From positions 7,851,702 through 7,915,701 of the forward strand of contig QXEO01000411.1 of the NCBI GenBank assembly GCA_007115705.1: DNA of 64,000 nucleotides, read 5' to 3'. Under the pieces are notes generated by a model that was given only the letters and a program-made list of their open reading frames with translations, was not told the DNA's origin and ran no database searches. Each line of letters starts with the position of its first letter. The first letter of the stretch is position 1. Below are positions 43,883 to 56,107 of the stretch, one piece after another. This stretch comes from Dactylis glomerata (Eukaryota; Streptophyta; Magnoliopsida; Poales; Poaceae). Both the position numbers and the translations under genes were made by a program.

Positions 43883-46800
43883 CTAGGGGTAGAACTTTCG
43901 CAGATGAGCTATGTTCCACGGGTTCCCCACTGGCACGCCTTCTGCGGTTTCCAGCTGCGCCGAGCCTGGCCTGGCGATGTGCGTCACCTTGAAGGGCCCT
44001 TCCCACATTGGAGACAGCTTGTGCAGGCCCTCGCGAGAGAGTATTCTCCTCAGCACCAGGTCGCCGACCTCCAGAGTTCTTGCTCGAACATGGCGGCTAT
44101 GGTAGCGGCGTAGTCCTTGCTGGTACCTCGCGGCGCGGAGCGCGGCTTGGCACCGAGCTTCCTCGAGCAGTAGGAGGCGATCCTTGATGAGGTCCTCTTG
44201 GCGAATTTCGTCGAAGCGAGCACTCTTGGCGACCCAAACTTGATGTCGGTGGGAAGAACAGCCTCCGCCCCGTAGACCAGGAAGAAAGGGGTTTCTCCAG
44301 TGGGTTTGGTGGCGGTAGTCCTGATGGACCACAAGATGGATTGGAGGTTGTCTAACCATTTTTTGCCGCAGGCCTCGAGCTTGGCATTGAAGCTTTTCGT
44401 CTTGAGTCCTTTGAGTACTTCAGCGTTGGCACGCTCGGCTTGGCCATTGCTCCGGGGGTAAGCGACGGAGGCGAAGCAAATCTTGATGCCGGTCGATGCG
44501 CAGTACTCCCGGAACAGTCCGCTGGTGAACTGGCTGCCGTTGTCGGTGATGATGCGGTTAGGCACTCCAAAACGACAGACCAGCCCACAGATGAACTTGA
44601 CTGCGGACCTCGCCGGGATCGTGCACACCGGTTCCACCTCCACCCACTTGGTGAACTTGTCAATGGCGACGTAGAGGTAGCGATAGCCCCCTTGCGCTCT
44701 GGGGAATGGACCGAGGATGTCCAGCCCCCAAACGGCAAAGGGCCAAGTGAGTGGGATGGTTCGCAGCTCTTGCGCCGGCTGATGTATCTGCTTGGCGTGG
44801 AATTGGCACGCCTCGCACCTCTTGACCATCTCCGCCGCATCCCCGAGCGCCGAAGGCCAGTAGAAGCCACTTCGATATGCCTTTGCGGCTAGAGTTGCAG
44901 CAGAGGCATGATGGCTGCACTCGCCGGCATGGATGTCCCTTAGAAGCTCTTGGCCTTGGTGAGTAGATATGCACTTCAGAGCGACGCCATTTGGGCGACA
45001 CCGGTACAAGTCACCGTCCTTGACGCAGTAGGCCGAAGCTTGACGCACAATCCTCTCGGCCTCCTCTTCATCCTCAGGAAGCCGGCTGCTGGTGAGGTAG
45101 GCCTTGAGCTCGATGATCCAATCCACTCCGTCCTGCCGAGCCAATGCCAGAACCCGAAGGAGGCCCGCAATCCGGAGCCCCCTGCTCCGGCGGTGGCGGC
45201 AAAGCAGAAAGAGGAGGTGGTTTGGATGTTGACGGAGAGGCGGACGGCTTGAAGAGACGCTCCTCAAAGACGCCGGCAGGCTGCGCCAGGCGATGAGAGG
45301 CGCACTTGGCGATCTCGTCGGCTTCCACATTTTCTCCCCTCGGGATGTGCTTCAGCTCCAAGCCTTGGAAGCGTTTTTCCATCTTTCGATGCTCCTCGAG
45401 ATAAGCCGCCATGTGCTCATCCTTTGGAGTGTAGCTCTTGTTCGAGAAGTTCACAACCAGCTGTGAATCTCCCTTGACGACGAGGCGCTTGATGCCCAAA
45501 GCGTTTGCTGCCCTTAGGCCAGCAAGTAGTCCTTCGTACTCCGCGATGTTGTTGGAGATCTTGTTCTCAGGCGCGAAGCAGAGCTGCACAGCGTAGAAAA
45601 GCTTGTCTCCAGAGGGAGAGGTTAGGACAGCACCGGCTCCCACGCCGGGGAGGTTGAAGGCGCCGTCAAAGTGCATGACCCAGAGGCCTGGGGCCTCCTC
45701 TCCAGGGAGAGTTGACTCCACCTCTGGAGGCTCGTCTACGAACGGATCAGTCCATTCTGCAGTAAACTCGGCCAAAGCCTTGCTCTTGATTACCTTTGTA
45801 GTTTCGAAGGAGATCTCGAAAGGCTGAAGCTCCACAGCCCACTCAGCCACCCGCCCGGTGACATTGGGGTTGCGCTGGACGGTTTCCAGGGGCCGATCGG
45901 TTACCACCTTAATCGGGTGACCCTGGAAGTAGTGGCGTAGCTTCCGCAAGGCGATGAGCAGGGTGTAGAGCAACTTTTGCTGCATTGTGTAGCGCTCCCG
46001 CGCGTCGCGCAGTACCGTGCTGACGAAGTACACTGGCTTTTGCACCTTGACGACACCCTCGGAAGGCTCCTCCTCAGGAGGCTTTTGAGCGTTGCTCTGA
46101 GAGAGCGGCTCGGTCGGTGAAGATCCCTCGGGCGGCTCCTCTCGAGGGGCGGGAGGTGAAGCGGCCTCTTCCTCGCGAGGAGCCCCCGAGCTTGGAGGAG
46201 GACCTCCTCCTTGGCGATTACCTTGACGTCCCGCTCCGCGACGAGAACGGCACTTGCAGTCCTTGGAGTTGCCGCGATGTAGAGTAGCAAGGGCTCGCGA
46301 GTCGTTGGGGCAACCATGATCGGTGGGCTCGTGAGGTACCTTTTTAACTCGGCGAAGGCCTTGTCGGCTTCCGGAGTCCACTCGAACTTCCCGGTGCGCT
46401 TCATGAGCTTGAAGAAGGGAAAGCTTTTTCCCCACTCCTCGCGATGAAGCGCCCCAGGGCTGCCATGCACCCCGCGAGGCGTTGCATTTCCTTGAGATTG
46501 CGCGGAGGACGCATTTCTTCGATGGCCTTGACCTTGTCGGGGTTCGCCTCTATCCCGCGATTGGACACGAGGAACCCCAACAGTTTTCCCGACGGTACGC
46601 CGAAGGCGCACTTGGCGGGGTTGAGCTTGATGTTTACCTTCCTCAGGTTGACGAATGTTTCCTCCAGATCCTCGATGAAGGTGTGACCCTCGCGAGTCTT
46701 GACGACGATGTCGTCGACGTAGGCTTCCGCATTCCTTCCCATCTGAGCCCCCAGGGCCTTACGCATGAGCCTTTGGAATGTAGCTCCTGCGTTCTTCAGG

Positions 46801-49794
46801 CCGAAGGGCATGCAGACGTAGCAGTACACCCCACAGGGCGTGATGAAGGCGGTCTTCTCTTCGTCCTCCTTTGCCATCTTGATCTGATGATAGCCGGAGA
46901 AAGCATCCAAGAAGCAAAGGAGGTCGCAGCCGGCGGTGGAGTCGACGATTTGATCTATCCTCGGGAGAGGGTAAGGGTCCTTGGGACAGGCCTTGTTGAG
47001 ACTTGTGAAGTCCACGCAGAGGCGCCCACTGCCATTGCCTTTGGGACGACCACCGGATTAGCAATCCAGGTGGGGTGGGCCACCTCGCGTATTAACTTGG
47101 CCTTCTTCAGCTTCTCTATTTCCTTGACGATGAAGTCTTGCTTCTCTTGCGCTTGCTTCCTGGTCTTCTGCTTCACGGGGTGTGCCTGAGGGCACACGGC
47201 TAGGTGGTGCTCAATCACCTCCCTGGGAACGCCGGGCATATCTGACGGAGTCCAAGCGAACATGTCAGAATTTGCCCGCAGGAAGGTGACGAGCGCGCTT
47301 TCCTATTTGGGGAAAGCCCTGCCCCGATGGTGACGAAGTTGTCGCAGCCCCCAGCCTGAAGCGGGACCTTCTTGGTTGCCGAGCGCTCCTGGGTAAACTG
47401 GGGCCTCCTGCCGGAGGGTACCGCAGCTTCCCCAATGCTCATGTCCAGCATTGGATGGACCAGGTCCTCGCTTGGAGTAGGCGATGCAGAGGCGGCGAAC
47501 TTCTTCCCTGTCGAACCCAGAGGGTGGGGCTCGAGAGAGGCCTTCTTCGCTGCAGCCCGCTCTTGGGATACGAGCTGCTTCTTCCTCGCAAGGTCGCCGG
47601 AGTGTTCCAGTAGATCTTCGTCGGCGGGGAACATGGTGGCGGCCTCGCGGTAGACATGCTCAACTGATCGGAGAGCATCCTTCTCATTGCGCGCACGGTG
47701 ATCGTGCCGTTGGCGCCCGAATCTTAGGACGTTGAAGCCATGGTGCGTTGCTGCCATGAACCTAGCCAAGGCTGGGTAGCCGAGGATGGCATTGTATGGC
47801 AGGGCGATGTAGGCGACGTCGAAGTCGAGGCTTTCTGTCCTGTAGTTGTCCCGGGTGCCGAAGGTGACGGGCAGGCTTACCTGCCCAATTGGCGTTGTAG
47901 ATCCCTCGGTTACCCCGAAGAACGGCCGAGTGGCATGAGCCGGTGGTACGGCACCTGCATCTTTTCGAAGATCTCGAGGAGATGATGTTGAGGCCCGCCC
48001 CTCCGTCGATGAGAGTATGGTTGACGGCGACGTTGTTGATGGTTGGCGTGCACAAGAGGGGGATTGTCCCACACCCCTTGTGGAAGCCGATGATCCTCCT
48101 CGTCGAAGCCAATCTTGCACGTCGACCACTTCATTAGGCGATTGCCGACGCTGGGCTGCGCCGCCGCGATTTCTCGCGACAGCTGCTTGAAGTGTCGATT
48201 TGAAGAGGAGCCTGAGCTCCACCCAGGAGGCAAGCGGCGAAGATTCGCGGCTCTTGATAGCCCCCCTGGTCCTCCTCCCGACGATCGTTTGCTGGGGGGG
48301 TAGCGGCAGCGGCTCGGGATCGCTCGAGACAGACCCCCACGGCGGGACCTTCCTCGCGGTCGTCGTCGCGGCGATCGCCCCGGGATCCCTCTTGCCGTTG
48401 CTGCGGCCGCCCCCGCGACGCTTGGCGACGCCGTTTTCCTCGTGAAACTTCCGGACAATCCAACAATCTCGGTATTGTGGGTGTCCTTCTTGTGGATAAT
48501 GCAGTAGCGGCGACGTCGACCTTTATCGCGATCGGAGCGGTCCCCGCGGCGTTGCTTGTAATCTGGCTCCGCCCGAGGGCAGCAGCCTCCTTTCGCTTGG
48601 GGTCCTTGGATTCGGCTTTGGGGGAGGCGCCTCCGGCAGATTGTGCACGAAGAGCCTCCCCTCCTCAGCCTTGGCGCAGCGGTCGGCGATCTCGAAGAGC
48701 CTACGACGGAAGTCAGCTCATCATTCACGGACAGCTTCTCCCGCATCTTGACGTCGGAGACGCCCGTGGAGAATGCGGAGATGACCTCCTCGTTGGAGAT
48801 CCTGGGAATTTGTTCCTCATCTGACTGAAGCGCTGGATGTACTGACGAAGCGTCTCGCCCTTGTACTGACGCACCGCCTTAAGATCGTTCTTGGTGGCGG
48901 GGCGCTCGTACGTGGGCATGAAGTTGGCAACGAACTGACGACATAAATCCTTCCACGAAGTCACGGATTCGTGAGGAAGATTCATGAGCCAAGTCCGCGG
49001 AGCGTCCTTGAGGGCCATGGGGAACCAATTGGCCATGGCGCGCTGATCTCCACGCGCGCCTGGACGGCGACGACGTAGAGTTGGAGGAATTCGACAGGGT
49101 TTGTGGTCCCGTCATAGCGCGTGGCGATGTCCGGCTTGAACTTGTCAGGCCAACAACGTAGCGCTGCTGGCGAGTGAGGGCGAGACACCCGGGGTTGTAG
49201 ATGGGACGCCGGGGGTCCTGACGTTCTTGCCAGCTTCCCGATGTCATCGATAGCGCGGTCATGATTTTCGCGGCGGCGCTCGAGGGAGACACGTGCGTCT
49301 TCCGGAGCGCGTTGGACGATTTGGCAGCTGGGCTCCCCGCGCGGCGAAGATGCGGCGCGGGAAACCACCTTCTTGGCCTTGTTGGCCCCCCCATCTCCGG
49401 CGCCCGGGGCGCGATGCCCCGCCGCCGGATCTGGGTTCCCCGCGCCCTGGGCTCCTCCCTGGGCAGGGTCTTCGTTGGCGATGGCGACGAGCTCGGCGAT
49501 TCGAGCGCGCCACCCCTCACGCCCGTCGTCGGTGGGTTGATAGCGCAGCAGCTCCTGCGCCATGGCGAGCGCCTGCGCAGGAGACAGCTGACTCCCAGAA
49601 TGAGCGCGAGAAGTGGCGGTGGCGGTGAAGGAGAGCGAAGGCTCTGTCCGCCCGGACGGGAGGTAGGAGGACTCCAGATCTTCCTCCTCTTCCTCCTCGG
49701 CCGAAGCTTCATGACGACGGAAGATGGGCTCGGTTTGCCCCCGAACAGCGTTGCGACGGCGAAGACGCTCGAGCCTTGCGTTGGCGTCGGCCAT
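43883..49794 (-). pseudogene. gag-pol: Element C gag-pol polyprotein, broken by many small deletions
   Basis: Aligned with A: integrase about 43883-44960, second RNase H about 45270-45690, first RNase H about 45740-46290, RT 46401-47015 (YVDD intact), protease about 47760-48080, gag to ATG 49792-49794. Single-base losses relative to A occur near 44215, 46200, 47038, 47310, 48816, 49066, 49158, 49209 and 49230, among others, and an 11-base loss near 45156. C keeps CAG where A has TAG at three places and lacks A's insertion near 12693, so it shows the ancestral frame there. Not able to make a full polyprotein as given. Confidence 0.85.
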
Positions 49795-49828
49795 GTCGAA
49801 GCAGATCTAGAAGAAAACACACCACAGC

Positions 49829-49846
49829 CCCCTACCTGGCGCGCCA
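49829..49846 (-). other. Primer-binding site of element C
   Basis: Minus strand TGGCGCGCCAGGTAGGGG, two bases from the LTR; the likely unmutated form, since A and D each differ by one CpG transition. Confidence 0.78.
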
Positions 49847-49848
49847 AA

Positions 49849-50766
49849 TGTCGATGGATTTCGTGTCGCAAGAACACGGGGTACCACGCGACGGACCCAA
49901 GGATTCGAACGCAGGGGGCTGAACGTGTGAGATCTTGGATCGCAACGAAACACGGTGACGGAAGCCTCGATTGTCGGACGCGCAACGCACTGCAGAGAGG
50001 GAGACCGAGCTTTACCCAGGTTCAGGGCCCTCGTGGTGAGGTAAAACCCCTACTTCCTGCCTTCTTGTATTGCAACGCGACACCTCGCGAGGAGTACAAG
50101 GCCTTGGTTACAAAGCTCTAGTTGGCCAGAGGTTGAAGAACCTGCGTGCCCAACTAGCAGCTTGAAGAAGATGAAGATTCGATTAGACCGGATCCCCTCT
50201 AAGGGGTGGCCTCTCCCTCCTTTTATAGCGCCAAGGTCCTCCTTCCCCTTATCTTCTTGGGGAAGGGGTTGCCACACACGGCCCAGGAGGGAGGACAGCT
50301 GTAGACTATGTTCTTCTGTAGACTTGGTCTTCGTAGGGTAGCGGCGCCGGTCCACAGGAGTGGGTGGGGAGGCTGACGTCCTCCTCTGGCGCCCTGCACC
50401 GTCCATGCTATATTTAGGGGGGTGGCCAACTGCCACTGTGCCGCTCTGGGCAGGCACAGAGAAAGTTGGTCTCCTCCCTGTCGGGGGTAGCGTGGGCGGT
50501 ACGCGGTCTTCTGCCCGCTAGCTTCTTGCTCTGCACGCCAATCGTGCTGAGCTGGCGTAGGCGTGCGTCCCCTCCTCACCAGCAGGGGCTCGTGAGGAGG
50601 TCTTCTGGTCCTTAGCCGTTTCTGTCGTCGTTCTCCTCATGAGGCGCCTCCTCGTGAGGGTCTTCTCCGTGACTTGGGTTGCTGATTGCCCCCTGGGCTG
50701 AAGATGGGCCGATGACGGGGCCCAGGAGCAGGTGGACGGGATACCCCGGTATCCAGAACACCGACA
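49849..50766 (-). repeat. Element C 5' LTR
   Basis: 918 bp, TATA box at 50221-50227 (minus); pairs with 40685-41604. Confidence 0.95.
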
Positions 50767-50771
50767 CATGC
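50767..50771. repeat. Right target-site duplication of element C (CATGC)
   Basis: Second CATGC; the H-type LTR resumes after it. Confidence 0.96.
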
Positions 50772-50910
50772 ACATGAAATCATGCAACACCACAAGGAAT
50801 TGCAAAACCCTAGCACACAAACACAGATTGAAACACAAGTTTTATTTTTCCCTAGATTTCATGCATTGGAATTTGGTTCAAACTTGGTTTACAAAAAGTA
50901 GGGTGTTACA

Positions 50911-51714
50911 TATATATCCTACCATAGGAATAAGGATAGATAACGATGGGAAAACCCAATTCTCATCAACTATTAGAACTTTTTGGTAAATACATACATC
51001 CAAAAATAAAATAGAACACCCTACCTAAATGCTTAATCAAAGAATTCGTACCGGATATCTACAATGGTGTGGGTACACCGCAGATTTCTTCGAGAAACTA
51101 GTAGAAAGACATAGTAGTACGACTGACCAAGATTTATAGTTTAACTATGGACTTTAAATAGTTAGAGGGCAATAAGCTAAAGACCATTAGGAAAGTCTAA
51201 GGGGGAGAGTTAAGCAATGACTTTGGTGATTTTGACCATAAACACACTAAGTATGAACCGCAGCTGGTATCATGAACCGCAGCTGGAGAAGATTGATATT
51301 AGAGCTAACCATAATCTTTAACCTAGAAGACCTATTAAGACTATAGAGATGGATCATAAACCTCGATTGGACACCCTAAGTGTGTTTAATCCATTCTTAC
51401 CTAGTAAAACCAAGAGCAAATTAGGATGATTCATTGGAACAATTAGTAGGACCCTATAAGCCATAGAAAGTATTGCAAACAGGGATAATCCAAGAGAATG
51501 ACTGTGAAGAGATGAAGATGGATGGAGTTCAAGAGACTATTGTTCGGAGTTAGACAACAGAAGAATTCGAGGAACACTCTAGACAAAGTATACCATCTAT
51601 ATCCCAATTAGTTGGTGAAGGAATTTCAAGACATATGATACCAACAACAAGTTCGTCCAACAACGTACGAGAGCAAAAACTTTGGGACAAAGTTTAGTTT
51701 AAGGGGGGGGAGGC
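50911..51714 (+). other. Decayed 3' internal region of element J
   Basis: AT-rich, no ORF of note. It ends in a plus-strand polypurine tract AAGGGGGGGGAGGC (51701-51714) right before an LTR start, so this is the tail of a plus-strand LTR element. The left limit is where the H-type LTR ends; H may have inserted here. Confidence 0.55.
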
Positions 51715-54409
51715 TGTAATATCCCAGGATTAGAGGTCACAAAATAGAGGCAACAGATGTGTGCATTGCATTCATGCATAAGAAAATCCGGGTAATTTTC
51801 GTGCATTTAAATTAAACATATCAAAGTGATTGGAGTTTCACTTAAGTTGATGGAACTGAAGTAGCTCATCAACTAGAGCGCGATAAACTTCAATATGACC
51901 TTTGTTAAAATCCTTGTTTTGGGTAGTGTTAGTCACAACAACTAAAAGAGAGTTAAGTAAGGTAAAACTAAAATGCTTGACACCCCATTTTAGAATCAAA
52001 TATTTATTAACACCAAGATCATTGTGGTATTCTTTAAACCCTACTTCTTTTATGCTTATGAAGTCAACACATGTCTTATTCTTAATTCATGATCTATTCT
52101 ATATTCTTATGTCCTAATCTAGTGAGTCCACATATGAGAAGTGGAGAGGTTAACTCAATGCCAGTTTGATTATAAGAATTACCTTAACTCTAGGTGAGAT
52201 AACTTAAGAACATTAGAGTCATTCCTATAAAGGCCAGCTAGGAGGTTTTAGACATTACTCCAATTCCAATTTGGACAAGTCATTTGATATAGGGGAAGAT
52301 CACGTCATAAACCTAATTCTGGTCTAGATTAGAACTATCCTTAGGAAGTATAACCAATACCTAGACTTATGGAGTTATGAAGTGGAGTAGATCCTATATG
52401 AATAACACGAAGAGGAGATTATATTCTTAATCTCAGAAGCTAGGTACTACCAAGAGTTAATCCTTCAATAGAAGGAGTTAATGAAGGAAGTAAAATGGAT
52501 TCATTATGGGAGTTGAAGAAGGAAATAAGATGATCATGTCAAGTACATGATTATACTTGTTGGAGGAAGGTAGTTAGGTTATCTATGAAACCTAATGTGA
52601 TAAGCAGATATCATCCTAAGACCAAGGGTGAGGTAGGAGCCCAACTTAAGCATGCCTCAACCAGGAAACACCCCTTTGAGGAGTCTAAATGGAAACCTTG
52701 ATCTGTGTACAAGATTCCATTTTAGCAAAGTCACTAGATATTAATCACAAGCATAAAACCTAGAATTCCTAGCTAGAATAGAATCTAAGCCACACTTTTA
52801 GAATTAAGTACTATTTCTTGAATGAGACTAATACCATTCCATCAGATTCCATGTCTTTTTGTCCCTTCTTTAGGAAACCCATTCCAAAGTATATATTCCA
52901 ACTTATGTATCACTATGTGATCATAAGCAAAACTATAGAATCATGTATTGCTTCTAAACCCAAAAATGGTGTCAACACTTCTGAGACCAATCAAGGTCAT
53001 CACATTAGTGATTAACTCATTAATGTGGATCCAAACCTTATCCTTAAGTAATTAAAGTCAATAAACTAGATACTATTTATAACCATGTAATATTTCCATA
53101 GAACATTTTCATGTCATTAGCAAATCGTGCTAAAACCCAAAATGATGTCTTCTAACCAAATCCTTAAAACAAAGCTAACGAGTAATAGTAAGCCCTACTT
53201 ACTGGCTCTCATAAAAAAAAGATACCAAGAATTATTTTGAAGTATTATTAATCGATATTTCAAATCTAGCTAAGTAGTTTAGGAAACTCAAATGCAAGTA
53301 TTTTAAATCATCTTCTATCAAGACATTTGGTTCAACACAAGCAAACATCTGTAGTATTCCATGTGCTAGTGCACATACAAATATTATTAGTACTAGATTA
53401 TAATTAGGAAAAATCTAGGTAGAATCCTAGAGGCAATCCTAGATTTAAATCCTGCAAAAAGGAGATTCAAATTTTAACTAAAAACCTTAAAAACAAAAAA
53501 AAGGAAAACTGAAGCAAAAAAAAGTTAACGGTTGGTGGACCAGGTCCACTGAACCGGCCCATTTACAAGTCCACCAGGACCCCGGCCCAACTTACCTCTT
53601 CGCTGGAGGGGGTCGTCTTCAACCTCGTGTCGTGCATGCTTGACACCACGCCGGCGAGGCCACGTCCCGGCCGTCATCGTTGACTACCGCCGAACACCGC
53701 TGACCGCCGCATCCTCGCAGATATCCCTCCGCGCCTACTGGCCTAGGAAACAAAGTGATTCGTGCTCCCACTGACTTCAATACCGCCGCCGGATCTCGAC
53801 AATCGCCGTCGAGGAGAAGACGGAAACAACCCCGCCACTCCCTATAAAATGGCTTGGAGCTCCGCCGTGATCTTCTTGTCCTCCTCCTCCACCCCAAACT
53901 CTTTTACTTCCTCCCTATCCTCCCTAATTAACTGGAGTCTGCCGCCGGAGTTCATCACGGCCCCGGTGATGGAGACCACCCCTTCGTCCATGGAGTGGCC
54001 GAGGAGGTACTCCTCGTTTCCAATATCATTCTCAAGGAGGGAATAGAGGAGGGGAGGCTCGAGTAGCTGGGAATCCGACGTTCTTCCCCATAGTAGCTCG
54101 CCGGATTTGGTGAAACTGAGCCCGCCTCCATCAACAATCGTCGCTGTCGATCATACAAGAAGAACCGGGGTGAGTCTGCGCACCTCGGAAACCATTTTTG
54201 CATCCTATTTCGATCCGTAGCATGATTTCGAACATCACCGTCGTCCGCCGCAACCGCACATGCTCACCGGAGCAACTCCGGTGACCAATAGGTCTCGGTG
54301 CGGCCTTCATCTGGTTCGTAGCAGTTCCTGCATCAAACGCATGTTTTGTAGAGTCTCTAGTCGCCCTATTGCAGCGTCGCCGTCGATCGCCGTTGCCCAG
54401 CAACCTCAC
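51715..54409 (+). repeat. Element J 3' LTR (Tekay-like), 3' end cut by G
   Basis: Starts TGTAATATCCCAGG, similar in style to the TGTAACACCC start of the H and I LTRs. The first 1.8 kb is AT-rich and featureless. 53530-54400 is GC-rich with CTATAAAATGG (TATA box, 53843-53849). The short frames here (e.g. 53762-54046) are not recognised. The far end is not seen because the G LTR begins at 54410. Confidence 0.6.
53843..53849 (+). promoter_or_regulatory. TATA box of element J LTR
   Basis: TATAAAA within a GC-rich stretch, the usual position of an LTR promoter. Confidence 0.5.
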
Positions 54410-56107
54410 TGATGGCGCAATGATGATGGTGTGAAAGCTTCTTCTTTAATACATGGCAACGGCGACAGAAACTTCTGTGCCAAGTTGACGTGGGAATATG
54501 TAGTAAATGACCGGCCAGTTGGAAAACCCCAAGAGAAGGTTTGATGAATATAGCAGCAAGTTTTCCCTCAGTTATGAAACCAAGGTTATCAATCCAGTAG
54601 GAGGTTTAATACGAATGAAGGTGATGCCCGCTAGCTTCGCGACAGCTTCGGACAATTTATAGGGCGCCTCGTCCAAGCTTTGCTTTGCGAGCGGCAACGT
54701 GGAACCTGCACACAACACAACCAAATACTTTGTTCCCAACTTACGATGAGGTTGTCAATCTCACCGGTTTGCTTGAAACAAAGGGTATGAGCGTATCGAG
54801 TGGAAAGCAATAGTAATATGCGAGTAAAGTAAACAGTGCGAGTAAAGTAAATAGGTGATAGCAATATAAAGGAAATAGGACCGAGGTCCACAGTTCACTA
54901 GTGGTGTCTCTCCATAAGATAAAATAATACATGCTGGGTAAACAAATTACAGTTGGGCAATTGATAGAATAAAGACAACGTGATATGTCAAGAGGATCAC
55001 TATGAGATTTACTCTGGGCATTACAACAAGATACATAGACCACCATCCAACTGCATCTATGACTAATAATCCACTTGTGGCGAATCAATCCGAGAACTCC
55101 ACAAGTATTAAGTTGCGAACAACAGATAACTGCATTAAGCAAAGTGTGTAATGTAAACAAAGCATATGCCCTCGAGCATATGAATGTTGTTTTCCCCCTA
55201 GTAGTAACAGCACATCTACAACCTTAGAGGTTTCTGTCACTCCCCTAGATTAAATAGAGGCATGAACCCACTATCGAGCATAAATACCCCCTCTTGGAGT
55301 CACTAGCAACTACTCGGCCAAGATAGCTACTAACAACGGAGAGCATGCAAGATCATAAACAACATAGAGATAACATAAGATAAAATTCAGTACATCAACT
55401 CAATCATAACACCAATATTCATCGGATCCCAACAAACACAACATGTAGAATTACATAACAGTGATCTCGATCATGTAAAGCAGCTCACGAGATCTAAACA
55501 TGAAGCACATGGTGGAAAAGACAACCATCTAGCTACTTCTATGGACCCATAGTCCAAGGTAGACTACTCACTCATCGTGCCGGAGGCAAGCATGGCGATG
55601 AAGAAGACCTCCAGTGGCGATTCCCCTCTCCGGCAGGGTGCCGGGAAGAGCTTCTGGACCCTCCCGATCTCGGGTCGATGACGGCGGCGGATCGCGATGT
55701 GTTCTAGAAAAGTGATTGGGTATTTAGGTTTTGCCCGTCGGGGGGTCCTTATAGGCGAAGGGGCAGCATCAGAGGTGGACCAGGGGGCACGGGCCAGCCC
55801 TAGGCCGCGCCGACCTATGGTGTGGCCGCCCTCTGGCTCGGCTCCGTCTCCTCTTTGGTCTTCTGGAAGCTCCATGAAATATCTGGACGTCTAGCTTTTG
55901 TTTCGTCCAATTCCGAGAATATTTCCTGTGTAACATTTCTGAAACACAAAAATAGCAGAAAACAGGGAACTGGCACTGTGGCATCTCGTTAATAGGTTAG
56001 TTCCGGAAAATGCATAAAAATGCCACAAAGTGTAACGAAACACTAAGCAAATGGTGTAAAAACAAGTATGGAGCATCAAAAATTATGGATACGTTGGAGA
56101 CGTATCA
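54410..56107 (-). repeat. Element G 3' LTR
   Basis: 1698 bp, TGATGGCGC to ACGTATCA on plus; aligned with the F 5' LTR. CTATAAG (minus) at 55749-55755 stands at the TATA position. It is followed by G internal sequence starting TCATCCCCAAGCTT, so it is the 3' LTR in reverse. Confidence 0.82.

Larger units (their letters stand above)
40685..50766 (-). mobile_element. Element C: full-length Tat-lineage LTR retrotransposon
   Basis: 10,082 bp in the opposite direction to A, with LTRs 40685-41604 and 49849-50766, primer site, gag-pol (43883-49794), post-pol spacer, antisense ORF (41983-42747) and TSD CATGC. It is the same subfamily as A by LTR sequence (both carry the CCAGGGGACAATCAGCAACC-type block that B and D lack). 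LTRs differ by about nine substitutions and two single-base gaps by eye. Confidence 0.95.
36913..50910 (-). repeat. Long Tekay-type LTR (H type), split by element C
   Basis: 36913-40684 plus 50772-50910 align with the LTR of I (59889-63928), about 80% by eye in blocks such as TAGATGGCTTGCCTTGGTTG. It ends GGGTGTTACA, i.e. TGTAACACCC on minus. It probably is the 5' LTR of H, but the primer site and the LTR edge on the left are gone, so this is inferred. A TATA-like GATAAAAA (minus) lies at 39690-39697. It holds a low-GC half, a GC-rich promoter-proximal part (39000-40200) and GA repeats. No gene. Confidence 0.7.

Noticed and set aside
53762..54046. Short GC-rich ORFs (53619-54409) near a TATA box, considered as a host gene 5' end
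   Set aside because: They lie in the promoter-proximal part of an LTR, have no domain, and similar GC-rich blocks occur in the H and I LTRs.
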